Counted from the stretch's first letter, positions 25,235-33,455 are shown. The stretch: 64,000 nt of DNA from Agreia sp. COWG (GCF_904528075.1 NZ_LR882035.1:3162001-3226000), one strand, 5' to 3'. Numbers and translations: made by a program. The notes: generated by a model from the sequence alone, not told the origin.

Positions 25235-26116
25235 ATGGATCTGGGTCTGCACTACTACACGTTCACCGCCCCCGAGTGGGAGACCACTCTCACCGATCGC
25301 CTCACCGAGACGGCACGCATCGCCGACGAGGGCGGCGTCTCGCTGTTCTCCTTCATGGACCACTGGTTTCAGATGCTCGACGCCGGCGGGCCGTTCGAGC
25401 CGATGCTCGAGGGCTACACCTCGCTCGGCTACCTCGCCGGCATCACGAACCGGATGCGGCTGAGCCTCTTGGTCACCGGCGTGACCTACCGGCATCCGGC
25501 CCTGCTGGCCAAGACGGTGACCACCCTCGACGTTCTCTCGAAGGGCCGGGCCATGCTCGGCATCGGAGCCGCCTGGTACGACCGTGAGCACGCCGGCCTC
25601 GGCGTGCCCTTCCCCTCGACGAAGGAGCGCTTCGAGCGCCTCGAGGAGACCCTGCAGATCTGCCAGCAGATGTGGTCGCCGAACAACGGCGCCTTCGACG
25701 GCGCGCACTACTCGCTCGCCGAGACGATCAACCTGCCGCAGCCGGTGCGCGGCTCGGTTCCCGTGCTCATCGGCGGGGGCGGCGAGCGCAAGACGCTGCG
25801 GCTCGTGGCGCAGTACGCGCAGGCATGCAACCTGTTCGGGGCGCCGGGCGACGAGGCGCTCGCGACCGTTGCGCACAAGCTCGAGGTACTGCGCGGGCAC
25901 TGCGACGCCCTCGGAACCGACTACGACGCCATCGAGAAGACCATGCTCTACCAGGGCGATCCGACCGAAGACGCCGACACGTTCCTGGCCGACATGCAGC
26001 GCTACGCCGAGCTGGGCATGACCCTCGTCGGCGTGATGCCGCCGCGCTACACCGACCCCGTGCCGTGGACCGAGAAGCTCACTTCCGCGGTCGTGGGCCG
26101 GCTCTCGCAGATCTGA
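25235..26116 (+). CDS. LLM-class F420-dependent oxidoreductase
   Basis: 293 aa, luciferase-like TIM barrel. The N-terminus is MDLGLHYYTF; SFMDHWFQM and LVTGVTYRHPALLAKTVTTLDVLSKGRAMLGIGAAWYD are the typical F420/flavin-binding segments, and VPVLIGGGGERKTLRLVAQYA closes the barrel. The family transfers hydride to or from coenzyme F420 on unknown organic substrates, which implies the host makes F420. Convergent with the epimerase gene, with a hairpin between. Confidence 0.88.
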   Translation: MDLGLHYYTFTAPEWETTLTDRLTETARIADEGGVSLFSFMDHWFQMLDAGGPFEPMLEGYTSLGYLAGITNRMRLSLLVTGVTYRHPALLAKTVTTLDVLSKGRAMLGIGAAWYDREHAGLGVPFPSTKERFERLEETLQICQQMWSPNNGAFDGAHYSLAETINLPQPVRGSVPVLIGGGGERKTLRLVAQYAQACNLFGAPGDEALATVAHKLEVLRGHCDALGTDYDAIEKTMLYQGDPTEDADTFLADMQRYAELGMTLVGVMPPRYTDPVPWTEKLTSAVVGRLSQI

Positions 26117-26129
26117 CAGGAGCCCCGCC

Positions 26130-26156
26130 AACCCACAGCCTCTCAACGAGTGGGTT
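26130..26156. terminator. Hairpin between convergent genes
   Basis: AACCCAC (26130-26136) and GTGGGTT (26150-26156) form a 7-bp stem with a 13-nt loop, midway between the converging LLM and epimerase genes. There is no U-tract, as is common in high-GC actinobacteria. Confidence 0.45.
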
Positions 26157-26172
26157 CGCGTTCGGCGGTGCG

Positions 26173-27111
26173 CTACGACGCCAGCACGAGCGCCCTCTCT
26201 GCCGCGAGCGTCGCGGCGATGCCCTCGGCGACGGGGGTGGGCGCCATGCCGAAGGCGGTCTTGAAAGAGCACGAGTCGAAGAGGTAGGGCTCGGTGTCTT
26301 GATAACTCATCTCGAGGGCCTCGCGGGCGGCCGAGTTGAAGAGCGAACCGATGCGCATGGTCGTTCTCGACATGACCGCGATCTGCGCGTCGCTCGCCCC
26401 CGCGAGGTGCAAGTACTCGCGGCCCGTGAGCGCCGGAGCCGTGGGCAGATGCCAGGTGTCTCCGCTGCCGGCCCGATGGGTTCCGAGGAGGGCGAGGGCC
26501 TCACCGATGTCGGGCGTGTAGCCGAGTGAGTGGGGCTGGTCTGCATCGAAGAGCCAGGTGGCCTTCTTGCCTGCCGCCAATTTCGACAGTGCGAAGGTGT
26601 TGAACACGCTCGTTTTCGCCCCTGGCCCGTAGAAGTCGGCGCTGCGAGCCACGGTGTAAGAGAGGCCGCGCTCGGTCGCCGCCGCCTGCAGGGCTGCCAG
26701 CGCATCCGCTCGTATTCGCCCCTTCTTACTGACCGGATGCAATGGGGTCTCCTCCGTCATCTCGCCACTGACGAGGCCGTAAGCGTACACATTGTCGAAG
26801 TAGACGAGGTGCGTGCCGTGAGCGATCGCAGCCTCGATGGCATTCTTCACGATCACCGGCCACTGCTGGGCCCAGATCGTCGACGAGTAGACGATCCCCG
26901 CGGTGAGATAGGCGAGCTGCGCGCCAGCGACAGCGCGAGACACGTCTTGCGCGACCAGCAGATCCGCGGTGGCTGAGGTCACCCCGCCGATGGCGGATGG
27001 CCGACGACCGACCGAGGTCACTCGCTCGCCTCGTCGAAGGAGGGCAGCTACGGTCTCTCGACCGACCACCCCGTTGCCGCCTAATACGACGTGCTGCTGC
27101 GTGGTGGTCAT
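26173..27111 (-). CDS. NAD(P)-dependent epimerase/dehydratase-family (SDR) protein
   Basis: 312 aa. The Rossmann start is HVVLGGNGVVGRET with the GxxGxxG dinucleotide loop at residues 11-17. A central VYFDNVYAYG and a following TVARSADFYGPGA fit extended/atypical SDRs. It overlaps the start of the MerR regulator above it by 4 nt, so the two genes form an operon. The substrate is unknown; it resembles NmrA/GDP-sugar epimerase relatives that often act in stress responses. Confidence 0.78.
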   Translation of the reverse strand: MTTTQQHVVLGGNGVVGRETVAALLRRGERVTSVGRRPSAIGGVTSATADLLVAQDVSRAVAGAQLAYLTAGIVYSSTIWAQQWPVIVKNAIEAAIAHGTHLVYFDNVYAYGLVSGEMTEETPLHPVSKKGRIRADALAALQAAATERGLSYTVARSADFYGPGAKTSVFNTFALSKLAAGKKATWLFDADQPHSLGYTPDIGEALALLGTHRAGSGDTWHLPTAPALTGREYLHLAGASDAQIAVMSRTTMRIGSLFNSAAREALEMSYQDTEPYLFDSCSFKTAFGMAPTPVAEGIAATLAAERALVLAS

Positions 27112-27752
27112 GACCGATCTCGATTCGTGTCGACGGGAAACAGTTGGTGTGTGGCATCTTCTTGGGCTATTCGCCGCAGACCGGCGAAGAGGGGATCGCC
27201 GAGGACGGTTCCGACGACCATGAGCTCGGCGATCTTGTCTGGGTCGGAGAGCGCGGTGAGGGCGCGAACGTCTGCGGTCGCCGCGAGCGCCGCGGCAGCC
27301 GCGTAGTCACGCAGGTACTCGCCGGGAGCGTCGAAGTCGATCGCATCCAGCCCTTCCAACGCCCGCGCCGCGCCCTCGATGCCCGGGTTGTCGCCGGTGA
27401 AGCCCCAGCCCAGGGAGTGCGCGATGCTCTTGACCCGCTCGCGGGAGGCTTCGCTTGCGCGGACCTCCGCGGCCCTGGGCGTTGCCAGCGCAGAGGATGC
27501 GACGCTGAACGTCTCGGCGAGCGGCGCGCCCGGCGCATCCAGGGCTCTGATGACGTCTTTCGTCGCGGCGATCGACAGGCCGCCAGTTTCGAGCAGGGCC
27601 CGGATGAGTCGCACCCGCTTCACATGCGCTTCCCCATACTCGACCTGGTTCGGAGCGGTTCTGATGCCCTCGAAAAGCAATCCCTCTCGCTGGTAGTACT
27701 TGACGGCGGTGACCGGAGTGGCAGCCCGTTTGGCCAGTTCAGATATTCGCAC
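27108..27752 (-). CDS. MerR-family transcriptional regulator
   Basis: 214 aa. The HTH is MRISELAKRAATPVTAVKYYQREGLL, with wing residues NQVEYGEAHVKRVRLIRALLETGGLSI. A long C-terminal domain without metal-binding cysteines suggests an organic ligand. The GTG start is preceded six bases upstream by TACTAT inside the palindrome, so autoregulation is likely. The epimerase is cotranscribed. Confidence 0.85.
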   Translation of the reverse strand: MRISELAKRAATPVTAVKYYQREGLLFEGIRTAPNQVEYGEAHVKRVRLIRALLETGGLSIAATKDVIRALDAPGAPLAETFSVASSALATPRAAEVRASEASRERVKSIAHSLGWGFTGDNPGIEGAARALEGLDAIDFDAPGEYLRDYAAAAALAATADVRALTALSDPDKIAELMVVGTVLGDPLFAGLRRIAQEDATHQLFPVDTNRDRS

Positions 27753-27772
27753 TATCGGATAGTAGCACTATC
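27751..27772. promoter_or_regulatory. MerR operator/promoter
   Basis: Two overlapping palindromes: ACTATC-G-GATAGT (27751-27763) and GATAGT-AGC-ACTATC (27758-27772). The minus-strand -10 TACTAT (27759-27764) is inside them. This is a strong candidate for autoregulation by the MerR protein. Confidence 0.55.
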
Positions 27773-28029
27773 TATGTTGAACGGCCCAGAGAATTCGCTC
27801 GAGCGATCAGAACGGCATGTGCACGACGACCCCGAACGCGTCGAAGGAATCGGTCGCATCGATGATCGCCAGAGATCCATCCACTCATCGCTCGCCCTCA
27901 TGCAGGCGCGCTCGTCGCGATCATTCAGGCCATCAACGACAGCATCGGCGCGGTCTGAGTCACAACTGTTCGATATAGGCTCGACCGCGTGAGCGTGAGC
28001 AGGGTGTCGAGCGGGCGACCGCGACCCCT

Positions 28030-29286
28030 GTGCCGCACAAACGAACAGGCAGCGTCACGGTGAGCGACGAACCGCAAGCGGGCGCAGAGACCGGCACCGG
28101 CACCGACAGGCGCACCGACCTGGCGAAGCGGTCATCCGGCGAATTGGCCTCGCGCACTGCCCGATACGGCGGCCCCGTGGCCGTGTACGACACCGCCACA
28201 GAGGGCATGACCGGATGGCGTTTCTTACACACCCGGCGGTGGTACGGCTATATCGCGGCTGCCATCGTGTTCGCGATCGCCTGCGTGCTGCTCTCGAACT
28301 GGCAGTTCGGTCGCGCCCAAGAGGCTACGGCCGAGAACAAGATCGTCGCCTCCAACTTCTCTGCCGAGCCCGTGCCGCTCGAGACGGCGCTGCCCACCCG
28401 CGGCTCCTTCGACGCGAACCAGAACTGGCAGCGAGTCACCGTCACGGGGGTCTATCGGGCTGACGACGAGCTGGTCGTGCGCAACCGCTCTAATTCCGGC
28501 ACCAACGGCTTCGAGGTGCTCACACCTCTTCAACTGAGCGACGGTTCCGCCTTTCTGATCGATCGCGGCTGGGTTGCGCCCTCCGCCAGCGATGCGCTGA
28601 AGCCCGGTTCGATCCCGAAGCCGGCGGCCGGCACTGTCGAGGTCGTCGCGCAGCTGAGGCCGAGCGAGGCTGCGAGCGGAACAGGAGTCGTGACCGACAA
28701 GCAGCTCTCTTCGGTCACGCTGCCCGTGGTCGAGCGGCAGATCGACGCAGACCTCTACACCGGGGCCTACGGCGTGCTTCGCAGTCAGACCCCGGCGGCC
28801 GACAAGGGCCTCGAACCCATCGAGACGACGATGCCCGTCTTAGATGTCGGCACCCACTACTCCTACGGCTTCCAGTGGCTCGTGTTCGCCCTCATAGGAT
28901 TCGTCGCGCTCGGCTACGGCATGGTCAAGGCGTTCCGCTCGATCAACGAAGACGACCCCGAGGAGCAGGAGCGAGCCTCTACCCGGCTCACGAAGCGCGC
29001 GCGCAAGGCGTTCACCGATGAGGAGACCGAGGACGAGTCGATCGACGGGTACATCCCGCTCGCCCGCTGGGGCATCTCGTCAGGCACCGGATCTCGCGCT
29101 GCCGCACCTCCGCGCGCCATCTCCCCGCAGTCCCGGCCCCTCTCCCCGCAGTCGCACGCTGCCACCCCGCAGTCGCGGCCCGCCGTCGACGACGGAGCGA
29201 AGCCCGCTGAGCCCCCCGCACAGCCGGCCGTCTACGTCATCCGCCCCCGCGAGGAACCGAGCGAAGACCGAGACCGCACCGACTAA
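28030..29286 (+). CDS. SURF1-family cytochrome oxidase assembly protein
   Basis: 418 aa from the GTG at 28030, but the conserved protein starts near M60 (28207): MTGWRFLHTRRWYGYIAAAIVFAIACVLLSNWQFGRAQEA, the first membrane helix plus the SURF1 WQ..R motif. A periplasmic domain with VTVTGVYRADDELVVRNR and FLIDRGWVAP follows, then the second helix (HYSYGFQWLVFALIGFVALGYG), and a disordered tail with PQSRPLSPQSH repeats. SURF1 helps insert heme into cytochrome c oxidase. No oxidase genes are adjacent. The start is uncertain (28030, a GTG at 28060, or 28207). Nothing clear lies between the MerR operator and this gene. Confidence 0.82.
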   Translation: MPHKRTGSVTVSDEPQAGAETGTGTDRRTDLAKRSSGELASRTARYGGPVAVYDTATEGMTGWRFLHTRRWYGYIAAAIVFAIACVLLSNWQFGRAQEATAENKIVASNFSAEPVPLETALPTRGSFDANQNWQRVTVTGVYRADDELVVRNRSNSGTNGFEVLTPLQLSDGSAFLIDRGWVAPSASDALKPGSIPKPAAGTVEVVAQLRPSEAASGTGVVTDKQLSSVTLPVVERQIDADLYTGAYGVLRSQTPAADKGLEPIETTMPVLDVGTHYSYGFQWLVFALIGFVALGYGMVKAFRSINEDDPEEQERASTRLTKRARKAFTDEETEDESIDGYIPLARWGISSGTGSRAAAPPRAISPQSRPLSPQSHAATPQSRPAVDDGAKPAEPPAQPAVYVIRPREEPSEDRDRTD

Positions 29287-29333
29287 TCGGAGAGTCGCGC
29301 TGACATCACCCGGGGCCGATCAGGTCACCGCCG

Positions 29334-29429
29334 CTAGAAGATGGCCAGAGGGTTCACGGGCACACCGGTCAGGCAGTGCAGCCGGGGCGGCGCGACGGTG
29401 AGCATGAACGTGTAGCGGCTGCCGCTGCC
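29334..29429 (-). pseudogene. C-terminal remnant of a cyclase-family hydrolase
   Basis: About 31 codons ending at the TAG at 29334-29336 read SRYTFMLTVAPPRLHCLTGVPVNPLAIF. This is the usual carboxyl end of cyclase/kynurenine-formamidase-like metal hydrolases. No preceding part exists on this strand; instead the start of the MFS gene occupies the space. It is a deletion scar and very unlikely to be expressed. Confidence 0.6.
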
Positions 29430-29477
29430 GCCGAGAGAGAACGACGCGCCCGCGGCAGAGCGGCCAGACTGGCGGGT

Positions 29478-30686
29478 ATGACACGCTCGCGCTACCCGCT
29501 GGTCTCCGTGCTTCGCGCCCGGCACACGGGGTATCTGCTGTTCACGTCGCTGCTCGGACGACTGCCCGGCGCGATGGCGGCACTCGCGATCGTGCAGCTC
29601 GTGCGATCGACGAGCGGGGACTTCGCTTTTGCCGGGCTCATCACCGCCGTGTACGTCGTGGCGGGCGCCGTGGGGCAGCCGCTTCTCGGCAGGCTGATCG
29701 ACCGGCTCGGCCAGGTCGCCGTTCTCGCGACCAGCGGCATCCTGAGCTTTCTGGCGTTCACCGGCATGGCGTTGCTGCTCGAGCCGGCGCCGGGCGCGGC
29801 GGTGGCGCTTGCGGCAGCCGCGGGCCTTTTCACGCCTCCGCTCGAACCGGCGCTTCGTGCGCTGTGGCCGCGACTCGTGAGCCCGGGGGCCCAGTTGAAA
29901 GCCGCTTTCAGCCTGGATGCCGGCGCCCAGGAAATCATCTTCATCGTCGGCCCGCTGCTCACCGTCTTCGGCATCGCCCTCTTCGGGCCGACCGGCAATC
30001 TGCTGTTGGCCGGCGGGCTCGGCCTGATCGGGGCGCTCGCCTTCATTGCCAACCCCGCCCCACGCGCCGCCTCGGCGAGGCGGCCCGGCGGCGTCGCCCC
30101 ACTAGCGGGCATCCGGTCGCCCATTCTCTTGCCCGCCGTCGCTCGGGTCGCGGCCTTCACCTTCGGCATCGGCGTTCCCGTCGGGGCGCTCACCATCGTG
30201 GCGACCGCCTCCGAGGCGGCTCGAGACGACGCCGGATTGGCCGGCTGGATTCTCGCCGTGAATGCGGTTGGCGCCCTGATCGGCGCCACCGCCGTGGGCA
30301 TCCGGCCACTCGGCTCGACGCCCGAGCGGCTGCTCACCCTGTGCGGCATCCTTCTCGCGGTCGGCTACCTGCCGCTCGCTGTCACGGCGCTCCCGGGCTG
30401 GGCCTACCTCATCGCCGCGGCGATCTCGGGGCTGATGCTCCCCCCGACGCTCGGCCAGGTCTTCGAGCGCATCTCGCAGCTCAGCCCTACTGCAACACTC
30501 ACCGAGGCGAACGGGTGGGTCGTGAGCGCCATGACTCTGGGCGTCGGCGTCGGCACCCTCGTGGCCGGCGTGATCGTCGGCACGTCGGGCACGTCGGCGG
30601 TGATGGGGATCGTTCTCGGCGCATCCGGGCTCACGGCGCTGCTGTCGTTGGTCGCGCTGCCGAGCAGAATGATCCGCGTGCGCTGA
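29478..30686 (+). CDS. Major facilitator superfamily transporter
   Basis: 402 aa from the ATG at 29478 (upstream codons in the frame overlap the cyclase remnant and are not used). About 12 membrane helices, opening LRARHTGYLLFTSLLGRLPGAMAALA; the motif A region is GQPLLGRLIDRLGQ. Its look is that of the small drug-efflux MFS proteins common in actinobacteria. There is no adjacent regulator. The substrate is unknown. Confidence 0.8.
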   Translation: MTRSRYPLVSVLRARHTGYLLFTSLLGRLPGAMAALAIVQLVRSTSGDFAFAGLITAVYVVAGAVGQPLLGRLIDRLGQVAVLATSGILSFLAFTGMALLLEPAPGAAVALAAAAGLFTPPLEPALRALWPRLVSPGAQLKAAFSLDAGAQEIIFIVGPLLTVFGIALFGPTGNLLLAGGLGLIGALAFIANPAPRAASARRPGGVAPLAGIRSPILLPAVARVAAFTFGIGVPVGALTIVATASEAARDDAGLAGWILAVNAVGALIGATAVGIRPLGSTPERLLTLCGILLAVGYLPLAVTALPGWAYLIAAAISGLMLPPTLGQVFERISQLSPTATLTEANGWVVSAMTLGVGVGTLVAGVIVGTSGTSAVMGIVLGASGLTALLSLVALPSRMIRVR

Positions 30687-30791
30687 CACGTGCCGGCGCT
30701 GGCTGGTCGGCAGCGAGCCGCGGCCCCGGGTGCCACCTCACTACGATGACGAGTGAGCGCACTCCGCGCCGCACGACAGAGAGGTCGGCCC

Positions 30792-31169
30792 ATGCCATCC
30801 ACCGAGGTAGACCAGATCATCGCCGCCTTCGGCGACTGGCGCGGCGAAACCCTGTCGCGCATGCGGGCCCTGATCTTCGACGCCCTGCCCGACGTCGTCG
30901 AAGAGGCGAAGTGGAAGAAGCCCACCAACCCGCTCGGGGTTGCCACGTGGAGCCTCGGCGGACTCATCTGCACCGGCGAGACCTATAAAGACAAGGTCAA
31001 GCTCACGTTCCCGAAGGGGTCGTCGATCGATGATCCCGAGGGTCTGCTCGCGGTGGGCGCGGGCGTGCGGCGGGCCATCGATATCCGCGAGGGCGAGACG
31101 GTGGATGCCGAGGCGTTTGCGGCCGTCGTGCGCGCGGCGGCTGCGCTGAACGCCGCTCCGAAGAACTAA
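30792..31169 (+). CDS. DUF1801 domain protein
   Basis: 125 aa from the ATG at 30792. DUF1801 features are visible: VDQIIAAFGDWRGETLSRMRALIFDALPDVVEEAKWKKP, GVATWSLGGLICTGETYKDKVKLTFPKG and LLAVGAGVRRAIDIREGE. It is a small cytosolic protein with an E. coli YdhG-like fold, of unknown biochemical role. A decayed paralogue with the same core is at 42934-43150. Confidence 0.85.
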   Translation: MPSTEVDQIIAAFGDWRGETLSRMRALIFDALPDVVEEAKWKKPTNPLGVATWSLGGLICTGETYKDKVKLTFPKGSSIDDPEGLLAVGAGVRRAIDIREGETVDAEAFAAVVRAAAALNAAPKN

Positions 31170-31188
31170 GGGCGGCGCGGCCTCTCGT

Positions 31189-31246
31189 CGAGGTGCGGAC
31201 TTTGGTTGCTTCCTTCGGCGACAGAGCAACCAGTGTCCGCACGTCG
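31189..31246. repeat. Palindromic repeat family A, copy 2
   Basis: Same design as copy 1: left arm 31189-31211, 12-nt loop, right arm 31224-31246, 19 of 23 positions complementary. The arm core CGAGGTGCGGAC and GGTTGCTT is shared with copy 1; the loop sequence differs. It starts 19 nt after the DUF1801 stop. Confidence 0.75.
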
Positions 31247-31277
31247 ATCAACCGGGGCTCGAAGAACCGGTTGATCG
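31245..31277. terminator. Perfect hairpin abutting repeat A copy 2
   Basis: CGATCAACCGG (31245-31255) and CCGGTTGATCG (31267-31277) give a perfect 11-bp stem with an 11-nt loop, overlapping the end of repeat A by two bases. It could terminate DUF1801 transcription before the F420-type oxidoreductase gene, or belong to the same mobile palindrome. Confidence 0.5.
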
Positions 31278-31334
31278 TCGCGGCGAGAAATCGTGTTCCA
31301 ATGAAATCGACGCCACACCCCCGAGGAGACCACC

Positions 31335-31727
31335 ATGACCCTGCCCGACGATCTGCTCGAGCTGCTGCGCAAGCCCAGCCCCTGCTTCATCTCCACGATC
31401 ATGGCCGACGGCTCTCCGCAGGTCACCGAGACCTGGGTCGACACCGATGGCGAGCATGTCATCATCAACACCGTCGTGGGCTACCTGAAAGTGCGCAACG
31501 TCGAGCGCGACCCTCGCGTTGCGGTCGCCATCCAAGACCCCGAGAACCCGTTCCGTTACATCCAGGTTCGCGGCGAGGTGATCTCGATGACCACCGAGGG
31601 CGGCACCGAGAGCATCGAGGCGCTCTCGCAGAAGTACACCGGCCAGCCCTACCCCTGGTACGGCGGGCGCGAGCAGCAGCGCATCATTCTGACGATCAAG
31701 GCGAACCGCATCAGCTCTCAGGGCTGA
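31335..31727 (+). CDS. PPOX-class F420/FMN-dependent oxidoreductase
   Basis: 130 aa split-barrel flavoprotein: FISTIMADGSPQVTETWVDTDGEHVIINTVVGYLKVRNVERDPRVAVAIQDPENPFRYIQVRGEV, the strand pattern of the pyridoxamine-phosphate-oxidase-like F420-dependent family (Rv1155-like), and C-terminal YGGREQQRIILTIKANRI. The family reduces organic substrates, including biliverdin-like or xenobiotic molecules, with F420H2. GAGGAG precedes the ATG at the proper distance. Confidence 0.88.
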   Translation: MTLPDDLLELLRKPSPCFISTIMADGSPQVTETWVDTDGEHVIINTVVGYLKVRNVERDPRVAVAIQDPENPFRYIQVRGEVISMTTEGGTESIEALSQKYTGQPYPWYGGREQQRIILTIKANRISSQG

Positions 31728-31846
31728 GCGGCGCGTAGTCAATCCGCATGCCCTTCGCCGACGAACCCATAGGCCCGGATGCGGCCCGCGCCCTCTTCAC
31801 CACGGTTCGCCGCGACGCGCCGGGCGCCGCGACCGCCGTTGTTAAT

Positions 31847-31876
31847 TTGATTAAGTCAAAACAACTCCCGTATAGT
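31847..31876 (+). promoter_or_regulatory. fur promoter with AT-rich operator
   Basis: TTGATT (31847-31852), an 18-bp spacer and TATAGT (31871-31876); the A of the ATG at 31883 is seven bases from the -10, so the mRNA is probably leaderless. TTGATTAAGTCAA over the -35 is a near-palindrome and a plausible site for autoregulation. Confidence 0.6.
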
Positions 31877-31882
31877 CGTCGC

Positions 31883-32341
31883 ATGACCTCCTCTCCCCTC
31901 GTGGACCGCGAGGCGCTCGCCGAGCGCATCCGCGCCGTGGGGCTCAAGGTCACGGCACCCCGGCTCGCCGTTCTGAAGATGCTCGACCAGGCCGCGCACT
32001 CCAGCGCGGATCAGGTCTTCGGAGCGGTGCGCGAAGAGCTTCCGGGAACGTCGACGCAGGCGATCTACGGGGTTCTGAGCGCGTTCGCCGCGGCGGGCCT
32101 CGTTCGCCGCTTCGACCCGGCCGGCTCCCCGGCGCTCTACGAAAGTCGAGCGGGAGACAACCATCACCACGTCGTCTGCGTTCGCTGCGGCGATCTGCGC
32201 GACGTGGATTGCGTCATCGGAGAGGCACCCTGCCTCACCCCGTCCGACACCTCGGGCTTCAGCGTCTTCGCCGCCGAGGTCACGTTCACCGGGCTCTGCG
32301 CAGACTGCCAGAAAGTCAACGCCGAGCTCGAAGCCAGCTAG
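31883..32341 (+). CDS. Fur-family regulator (PerR/FurA-like)
   Basis: 152 aa. The winged helix is VGLKVTAPRLAVLKMLDQAAHSSADQVFGAVREELPGTSTQAIYGVLSAFAAAGLV. The metal site is YESRAGDNHHHVVCVRCGDLRDVDC, with the first CxxC, and GLCADCQK with the second, so the structural zinc site is complete. The closest type is FurA/PerR, a peroxide sensor usually next to a catalase gene. No catalase is present here. The longer frame from 31748 runs through the promoter and is rejected. Confidence 0.88.
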   Translation: MTSSPLVDREALAERIRAVGLKVTAPRLAVLKMLDQAAHSSADQVFGAVREELPGTSTQAIYGVLSAFAAAGLVRRFDPAGSPALYESRAGDNHHHVVCVRCGDLRDVDCVIGEAPCLTPSDTSGFSVFAAEVTFTGLCADCQKVNAELEAS

Positions 32342-32488
32342 CCCGGGTTCGCAGCCGCACCCATCTGACGCGATGTCGCCTCTGACGTCGCTCGTCTTTT
32401 TCTCGCGCCCGCACCCCGCCCCGGGTGCTCTTCACCGACCCCAGCACACCCGACCACCAGGCCCGACCACAGATCAAGGAACCACATC

Positions 32489-32788
32489 ATGAGCACCTCC
32501 ACCGCCGGCATCCTGCTTCCCACCGCACGCACCCGCAGCCGCGGCGCCGTCGCCTCACGCGCCGGGCGCAGGGCCCGTGCCGAAACTCCGGTTGGCGAGC
32601 TCGTCGTCACGACCGTCGGCGGCTACGTCTCAGGCAGCCGCAGCCATTCGGCCGACATGAACGTCGAGGGTGGCTACGTCACCGCCACGGTGTACGCCAC
32701 GGCGGCAGACCGCATCCGCGGCAGCTACGTGAGCACGGGCACCGGCGCCCCGCGCAGCAACGGCCAAGGCTCGTACGTGACGGTCTGA
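32489..32788 (+). CDS. Small protein with repeated G-G/S-Y-V motifs
   Basis: 99 aa. The basic N-terminal half (RTRSRGAVASRAGRRARAE) is followed by four copies of G(G/S)YV(S/T): GGYVSGS, GGYVTAT, GSYVSTG and GSYVTV at the very end. AAGGA is eight bases before the ATG. No membrane segment. I do not know a function; the regular YV repeats suggest a small beta-rich or aggregating protein. It is downstream of fur, separated by 147 bp. Confidence 0.6.
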   Translation: MSTSTAGILLPTARTRSRGAVASRAGRRARAETPVGELVVTTVGGYVSGSRSHSADMNVEGGYVTATVYATAADRIRGSYVSTGTGAPRSNGQGSYVTV

Positions 32789-32840
32789 GCGAGCCCCACC
32801 GGCGCAGACCACACCGGCGCAGACAGAGCGCCCTCGCGAG

Positions 32841-33443
32841 CTAGATGCGAACGGCGGCGCCGTTCTTCGCCCGGTGTCTCCGCACCCCGAGCACAATCGC
32901 CAACGCCGGCAGACCGGCAGCGAAGATCCAGAAGACGACGATGCCGGCGATCCACCACAGCTGCGCCGACGCGAGGTCACGCTCGGCAGTGTGTACCGTC
33001 TCGGCCGTCACCGGCCGGATGCTGCCCACCGGCCCGTGCTTGATGGCCCGGGGCGGATCGTCGGTGACGACGAGAAAGGACAGCTGCGACGGGTACTCCG
33101 ACGACGGCGGGAAGCCCCACTGCTCGCCGCCCGAGAAGGTGACGATGCGATCGGGCCCGCCATCGGCATCCGGCACCACGACCGCATAGGAGCTGCTGGT
33201 CTTGGGCATGCCGGAGGTCGTGTCGACGTCGGTCAGCGTTCCCGTGAGAACGAGGTTGCGCGACACGAGATCACGTTGCGTGTCGAGCACCTCGGCCGAG
33301 GAATCTTTGACGCCCCCGAGCAACCACACGCCCGCGAGACTCGGCAGCAGCATGACGCCGAAGAGCAGCCACACCGGCCACGAGGGGAACGGCCTCGCGT
33401 GCTTCTGCTGAGCGGACAGGGGAAACGGGGGCGACGCGCTCAT
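32841..33443 (-). CDS. Two-helix membrane protein
   Basis: 200 aa. Membrane helices at about 23-43 (WPVWLLFGVMLLPSLAGVWLL) and 163-187 (LWWIAGIVVFWIFAAGLPALAIVLG) flank a domain of about 110 residues that contains NLVLTGTLTDVDT and FSGGEQWGFPPSSEYPSQL. This resembles DUF3592-like proteins, whose extracytoplasmic domain is of unknown role. It is 12 nt downstream of an aldo/keto reductase gene, probably cotranscribed. Confidence 0.65.
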   Translation of the reverse strand: MSASPPFPLSAQQKHARPFPSWPVWLLFGVMLLPSLAGVWLLGGVKDSSAEVLDTQRDLVSRNLVLTGTLTDVDTTSGMPKTSSSYAVVVPDADGGPDRIVTFSGGEQWGFPPSSEYPSQLSFLVVTDDPPRAIKHGPVGSIRPVTAETVHTAERDLASAQLWWIAGIVVFWIFAAGLPALAIVLGVRRHRAKNGAAVRI

Positions 33444-33455
33444 GCTGTCGGTCGC

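Noticed and set aside
27773..27958. Small plus-strand gene between merR and SURF1
   Set aside because: A frame from an ATG at 27775 gives low-complexity serine/arginine sequence; another frame ends in a plausible LVAIIQAINDSIGAV but has no start or body. Possibly a remnant, too weak to call.
32411..32428. Terminator after fur (GCACCC/GGGTGC)
   Set aside because: Only a 6-bp stem in GC-rich DNA 70 nt after the stop; such stems are expected by chance here.
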